Origin: a virus
Length of the DNA: 42,293 nt
Direction: 5' to 3' (one strand)
Virus record (IMG/VR): IMGVR_UViG_3300006805_000052
Coordinates: 1 to 42,293 of that record
Each line of letters opens with the position of its first letter. Position 1 is the first letter of the stretch. This document shows positions 38,812 through 42,293 of the stretch, in pieces. A program made the position numbers and the translations under genes. The notes beneath the pieces are model-generated. The model worked only from the letters and a program-made list of their open reading frames with translations, did no database searches and was not told where the DNA came from.

Positions 38812-40452
38812 ATGACCGAGATCTACGTCTCGCCGACCGGCAGCGATTCCGCTGCGGGGACCGCGGCCGCGCCGTTTCGCACGCTCAACGCAGGTCTCGC
38901 TAAGGCTCTGCCGGGCGACGAGGTAGTGGCCCGCGCTGGCACCTTCGCCGAGGCCCTGACGATGAGCCGCAGCGGCCGGCCAGACGCATGGATCACTCTG
39001 CGGGGCGAGGCGGGTGCGAAGCTGCTGCCGCCTGCGAGCCAGTGGAACGGCATCACTGTCGTCGGCAACTATGTCCGCGTGATGGGTCTGACTATCGTTG
39101 GCGCCCGTGGCGACGGCATTGAGGCGAACGGCGCTCACCATGTCGAAATCCTCGGCAACGACGTGTCGGGCTCCGGCGAAAGCGGGATCCAGACCAACGG
39201 CTGCGACTGGATCACGGTCGATGGGAACATCACTCACGACAATGCCAGCACCGGCTGGTTCTCGGGCATCTCGATCTACCAGAACCGCGACATCTCCGGC
39301 GACAAGTCGGCAGGCTTCCGCACCATCGTCCGAGGCAACATCTCCTACGACAACGTCACGAAGACGGGCGGCCACAGCGACGGCAACGGCATCATCATCG
39401 ACGACTTCCGGAGCACGCAGAACTCGGCATTCCCGCAGTACCTCTTCCCGGCTCTCATCGAGAACAACCTCGTCTACGGCAACGGCGGCAAGGGCATTCA
39501 GGTTACGTGGAGCGACAACGTGACGGTGCGCGGAAACACCTCGGTCGGCAACAACGTTGACGCCGCGAACGACGGCACCTGGCGCGGCGACCTGTCTATC
39601 TCTGAATCGCAGGGCTGCACCGTCGCCGGCAACCTCGTCGTCGCCAAGCGCGGCGCAGGACCACTCGCGAACAACCGGGCAATCGGCGACACGACGCAGG
39701 ACAGCCGTCTGAACCGGACGAATTTCTCCGGCAACATCGCGTGGGACCCGGCCGGTACCCCGAGCCTACAGAACGACGGCGGCAATCCCGCGGGGTCGAG
39801 CTACGGCTCAGCGGCGATCCTTTGGGCCAACCCTGACCTCGGGCCGGACTTCCTACCTCGTGCCGCGGCGGCGGCCGGCAAGGGCTGGAGCCCGAGCGGC
39901 GTTGTGACGCCCACCCCGCTGCCGGCCCCCGTGCCGCCAGTCGATCCGACCCCCGTCGAGCCGGACCCCGTTGATCCGTCGCCCGTCGAGCCCTCGCTGT
40001 CCTACAACGTGGTGAGCCTGTTCGCCGGGCTTTCCCCGATGAAGATCTACAGCGGCGAGGGGCCGCACGAGCTGGGCACCGCGTTCCGGTTCTCCGCGGC
40101 CGGCACCATCACAGCCCTCCGGGTCTATCGGCTCGCCGGCAACGGCACCGCCACCGTCAGAGCATGGCGCGGCGGCAAGGTCGTCGCCAAGGGCACGATG
40201 GCATCCGGTGCTGATGGATGGGTCGACGTGACCGTGAGCCTGCCTGTGGCCGCGGGCGACGAGGTCATCGTGTCGTGGGGCAAGCCCAACGGCAAGGCCT
40301 ACCCGGCTGCCGGCGGTATGTTCGGCTCGCCCCGGAGCGAGGGGCCGCTCACTGCGACTGCCGGCCTCTACGTCGAGAAGACGGGGGCGCTGCCGACGCA
40401 GGCCTATCAGGGCACCTACTACTGGACCGACGTCGCATTCCAGCGCGCCTGA
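38812..40452 (+). CDS. Second beta-helix protein with DUF4082-like domain
   Basis: A 546-residue protein. It opens MTEIYVSPTGSDSAAGTAAA with PFRTLNAGL, a DUF1565-like start, and forms a beta-helix to about 340 (MGLTIVGARGDGIEANGAHH, ITVDGNITHDNAS, VRGNTSVGNNV). A Pro-rich linker (PVPPVDPTPVEPDPVDPSP, about 370-395) leads to a C-terminal DUF4082-like beta-sandwich (GPHELGTAFRFSAAGTITAL, YVEKTGALPTQ). It shares its opening motif with the tailspike at 30598. It is probably another host-surface glycan-binding or depolymerising spike, separated from the tail operon by the lysis genes. Confidence 0.7.
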   Translation: MTEIYVSPTGSDSAAGTAAAPFRTLNAGLAKALPGDEVVARAGTFAEALTMSRSGRPDAWITLRGEAGAKLLPPASQWNGITVVGNYVRVMGLTIVGARGDGIEANGAHHVEILGNDVSGSGESGIQTNGCDWITVDGNITHDNASTGWFSGISIYQNRDISGDKSAGFRTIVRGNISYDNVTKTGGHSDGNGIIIDDFRSTQNSAFPQYLFPALIENNLVYGNGGKGIQVTWSDNVTVRGNTSVGNNVDAANDGTWRGDLSISESQGCTVAGNLVVAKRGAGPLANNRAIGDTTQDSRLNRTNFSGNIAWDPAGTPSLQNDGGNPAGSSYGSAAILWANPDLGPDFLPRAAAAAGKGWSPSGVVTPTPLPAPVPPVDPTPVEPDPVDPSPVEPSLSYNVVSLFAGLSPMKIYSGEGPHELGTAFRFSAAGTITALRVYRLAGNGTATVRAWRGGKVVAKGTMASGADGWVDVTVSLPVAAGDEVIVSWGKPNGKAYPAAGGMFGSPRSEGPLTATAGLYVEKTGALPTQAYQGTYYWTDVAFQRA

Positions 40453-40476
40453 CGCCGACCAGTCGCCCGTCAGACG

Positions 40477-40968
40477 TCAGTCGTTCAGGGCCGCGCCGTC
40501 CTCCTTCGGCCCCCGAAGCACCACCTGCAGCGCGCCGTCCGGCAGCGGTCGCTGCAGCCCCTTTGCTTCTGCCCACGGGGCGGAGAGCCAGGCGTCCCAC
40601 TCTCCCGGATCGGTCAGGATCACCGGCATTGCCTTCGGGTGGACGGCGCCGACCTCAGCGTTCGGGCTCGTGGTCAGGAACCCGAAGAGGTCGGCCGTAA
40701 CCTCGCCCTCCTTCACCTTCCGAACGCTGGTCCAGCGCGTCCAGATGCCGGCGAAGAAGGTGAGCGGACGGCTCTCGTCGAGGGCGAACCAGACCGGTGG
40801 CCGCGATCCGTCGGGCTGCACCTCATTCTCGGCGAAGCTCGTGAAGGGCACCAGGCACCGGTGCTCCGGGCCGAGCCACGCCCGCCAGTGCGACGAGCCG
40901 ACGTTGCGGATGTTGGTCACGCCGGGGTCGCGCTTCTTGCCTTCGAGGTACTGCGGCGGCGTTGGCAT
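40477..40968 (-). pseudogene. SRAP (HMCES/YedK) gene missing its N-terminus
   Basis: The 163-residue frame is clearly [64 protein letters not shown]. The Asn, Glu and His active-site positions are present ([18 protein letters not shown]). The frame keeps WGMPTPP upstream, but before that the SRAP start is gone, including the Met-Cys whose Cys2 forms the abasic-site crosslink. It overlaps the coiled-coil gene at 40823-41176 out of frame, consistent with a 5' deletion. Likely a remnant. Confidence 0.75.
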
Positions 40969-41176
40969 CCCCCAGCCCGCCCTCGGCGGCTGCGTGCTCC
41001 TCGTCCAACGCGGCGGTGAGGCGGGAGATCTCGGCTCGGAGGGCTCCGATTTCCGCGTCTACCGCCTCCGCTATAGCGACGATCCGATCTGATATGGCGG
41101 TCATCTTCACTTCGTGCGCCGCGATTTGCGCCGCAAATTCAGGAGCCAGCGGGGGCAATTTCTCCAAGTCAACCAT
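40823..41176 (-). CDS. Small coiled-coil protein running into the SRAP remnant
   Basis: A 117-residue frame from ATG 41176. The first 70 residues ([60 protein letters not shown]) are a convincing charged coil. The rest (Arg/Pro-rich) reads the SRAP remnant in another frame and is unlike the start, so the natural C-terminus was probably lost at the deletion joint. It overlaps the upstream gene by eight bases. Confidence 0.5.
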   Translation of the reverse strand: MVDLEKLPPLAPEFAAQIAAHEVKMTAISDRIVAIAEAVDAEIGALRAEISRLTAALDEEHAAAEGGLGDANAAAVPRRQEARPRRDQHPQRRLVALAGVARPGAPVPGALHELRRE

Positions 41177-41351
41177 CCCGCCCCTCCCGCGCCGCATCGA
41201 TCTCTCGATCGATGAGCCAGCTGCCTATGAGCCAGAGCGCCCAAAAGCCCGCGTTTCCGATCCCCCATGCCACCCACGTTTCAGTGTGGTTGGCGGCGGA
41301 GAGGGGGATGCCGCTCATGACAAGGACAAATTGCGCGAAGCCCCTACGCAT
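41169..41351 (-). CDS. Small membrane protein
   Basis: A 60-residue protein from ATG 41351. Two hydrophobic stretches (FAQFVLVMSGIPLSA and WGIGNAGFWALWLIGSWLI) end in a charged [12 protein letters not shown]. It is coupled to its neighbours by eight-base overlaps. Function unknown. Confidence 0.55.
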   Translation of the reverse strand: MRRGFAQFVLVMSGIPLSAANHTETWVAWGIGNAGFWALWLIGSWLIDREIDAAREGRDG

Positions 41352-41682
41352 CCTGCCCCTCGCCGACCTTGAAGCGTCCGGCAAGCGCGGCTCGCGTGGC
41401 GGCCGGCTGCCTAGCGATGGCCTTGCGCACCTGGGCGAGGTTGGCGGCAACGCTGCCCTCCCGCGCGTCGGCGAGCACCTGGCGCCCGAGAGGGGTGGGC
41501 GTAACGACGAAGCCGAACCAGCCATATGGCGTCCGGTCGATCAGGCCGAAACGGAACAGCGCCTGTGCGGGGCGGTTGGAATACCGCACCAGCGCATTCC
41601 CGTCCCGCACGATGATGCCAAGGTCACGCCACTGCGGCGGCGTCAGCCTCTGCGCGATCTGCGCCTTTGTCGGCTCAGGCAT
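41344..41682 (-). CDS. Winged-helix-like protein with the shared C-terminal tail
   Basis: A 112-residue protein from ATG 41682. Residues 5-75 (AQRLTPPQWRDLGIIVRDGN, RPAQALFRFGLIDR, VTPTPLGRQVLADA) resemble the gene at 35208. The last 37 residues repeat, at 28 of 34 positions, the tail of the gene at 2404 (VAANLAQVRKAIARQPAATR then FKVGEGQ). Likely DNA-binding; the tail appears exchanged between families. Confidence 0.6.
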   Translation of the reverse strand: MPEPTKAQIAQRLTPPQWRDLGIIVRDGNALVRYSNRPAQALFRFGLIDRTPYGWFGFVVTPTPLGRQVLADAREGSVAANLAQVRKAIARQPAATRAALAGRFKVGEGQDA

Positions 41683-41981
41683 CAGAAGATGTCCTTCATT
41701 GGGTTCTCGCGCCGGTCGTGCTCGTACTCGATGTGCGCGAACCACGCGGGGCACTCGAAGAGCATCAGGTCGCCGGCCCAGACGGTCGGCCGGTCGTACG
41801 TGCCGCTGATCCCATTCCCGTCAGAAACAATGCGGATCGACGTGACGATCGGCCCCTCGCCGCCGTAGGCTGCACCGACGCCGGCGCAGAACGTCCAATC
41901 CGGGGAGGTCACGCCCTCGATGCACGACGGGCGGTCGTAGCGGCTACCCAAGATGCGCGAGATGGTCATCGGCTCAGGCAT
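41682..41981 (-). CDS. Hypothetical accessory protein
   Basis: A 99-residue protein from ATG 41981. It contains SRYDRPSCIEGVTSPDWTFC, AAYGGEGPIVTSIRI and FECPAWFAHIEYEHDRREN, with three cysteines and several aromatics, suggesting a compact beta domain. No family is recognised. It overlaps its upstream neighbour by eight bases. Confidence 0.5.
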   Translation of the reverse strand: MPEPMTISRILGSRYDRPSCIEGVTSPDWTFCAGVGAAYGGEGPIVTSIRIVSDGNGISGTYDRPTVWAGDLMLFECPAWFAHIEYEHDRRENPMKDIF

Positions 41982-42293
41982 TGTGGCGCCTCCACAGCAC
42001 GTTGCCGTCCATGTCCTCGATGGCAACCACGTGATCGTTCAGCCGCCCGTGGTCCTCGGGCTTGCATCGGTCGGATGGCTGGATCGGATACCAGTCGCCG
42101 TTCGCGACACGCATGATCCAGAGCGTCGGCAGCAGCTTCGCCTCAGGCCCGATCCCGCGATCAGGATGGTCGCCATGCAGCGGGCAGCCCTCGACCATCC
42201 ACCAGCCGTTGCGCTCCCCGTCCCCCATGACGCCCGCGCCACGGCAGTTATCCATGACCGGGCAGGTGCAGCCGCGCGCAACGGCCTCCGGCG
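41974..42293 (-). CDS. Cys-rich accessory protein (5'-partial at window edge)
   Basis: The frame is open to the right edge and looks coding beyond ATG 42255 (EAVARGCTCPVMDNCRGAG then NGWWMVEGCPLHGDHPD), so the true start lies outside. Four closely spaced cysteines with a downstream His suggest a metal-binding head. The C-terminal half (LWIMRVANGDWYPIQPSDRC, VVAIEDMDGNVLWRRH) is a small beta domain. Family unknown. Confidence 0.55.
   Translation of the reverse strand, partial: PEAVARGCTCPVMDNCRGAGVMGDGERNGWWMVEGCPLHGDHPDRGIGPEAKLLPTLWIMRVANGDWYPIQPSDRCKPEDHGRLNDHVVAIEDMDGNVLWRRHNA

Overview
The window reads as a stretch of a tailed-phage or prophage genome from a high-GC alphaproteobacterial host. 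The host guess rests on a GapR/DUF2312 homologue, the COG5323-type large terminase, the high GC content and dense four-base gene overlaps; this is an inference. A long tape measure, a tube protein and tail assembly chaperones with a probable -1 frameshift indicate a siphovirus tail. The coat is P22 gp5-like, the small terminase P22 gp3-like, the portal DUF4055-like and the head morphogenesis protein Mu gpF-like. No integrase, repressor, DNA polymerase or tRNA gene was seen.

Layout. 1-5460 (+): a tightly overlapped run of small accessory genes, including GapR-like, HTH, OmpR-type winged-helix and YkgJ-like proteins, ending at a terminator. 5564-18345 (+): packaging, portal, scaffold-like protein, coat, decoration-like, connector and tail-completion genes. 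18482-20955: tail tube and assembly chaperones. 20997-22422: an inserted cassette. 22442-33684: tape measure, hub, fibre and beta-helix tailspike. 33713-35830 (-): seven small genes behind one promoter. 35915-38786 (+): small membrane proteins and a lysis block (endolysin, holin-like, spanin pair). 38812-40452 (+): a second beta-helix protein. 40477-42293 (-): small accessory genes and a decapitated SRAP gene.

Most unusual region. Tail chaperone and tape measure genes normally adjoin, but here a self-contained cassette separates them. An inverted repeat lies between divergent genes. Leftward are a ribbon-helix-helix regulator and a lipoprotein. Rightward are a 41-residue peptide resembling a bare Tat signal, a protein with RAMP/Cas7-like sequence hallmarks, and then, directly after its stop codon, 95 bases of a 5-nt-phased array (19 pentamers, 16 ending in GC) closed by a 15-bp hairpin. 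I infer a regulated protein-plus-repeat-RNA (or repeat-DNA) module; its function is unknown.

Other notable points are a canonical GGGAAAC slippery site in the tail chaperone gene, an 18 x 20-residue Gly/Ser/Ala repeat in a virion protein, and a C-terminal tail shared by two otherwise different accessory proteins.
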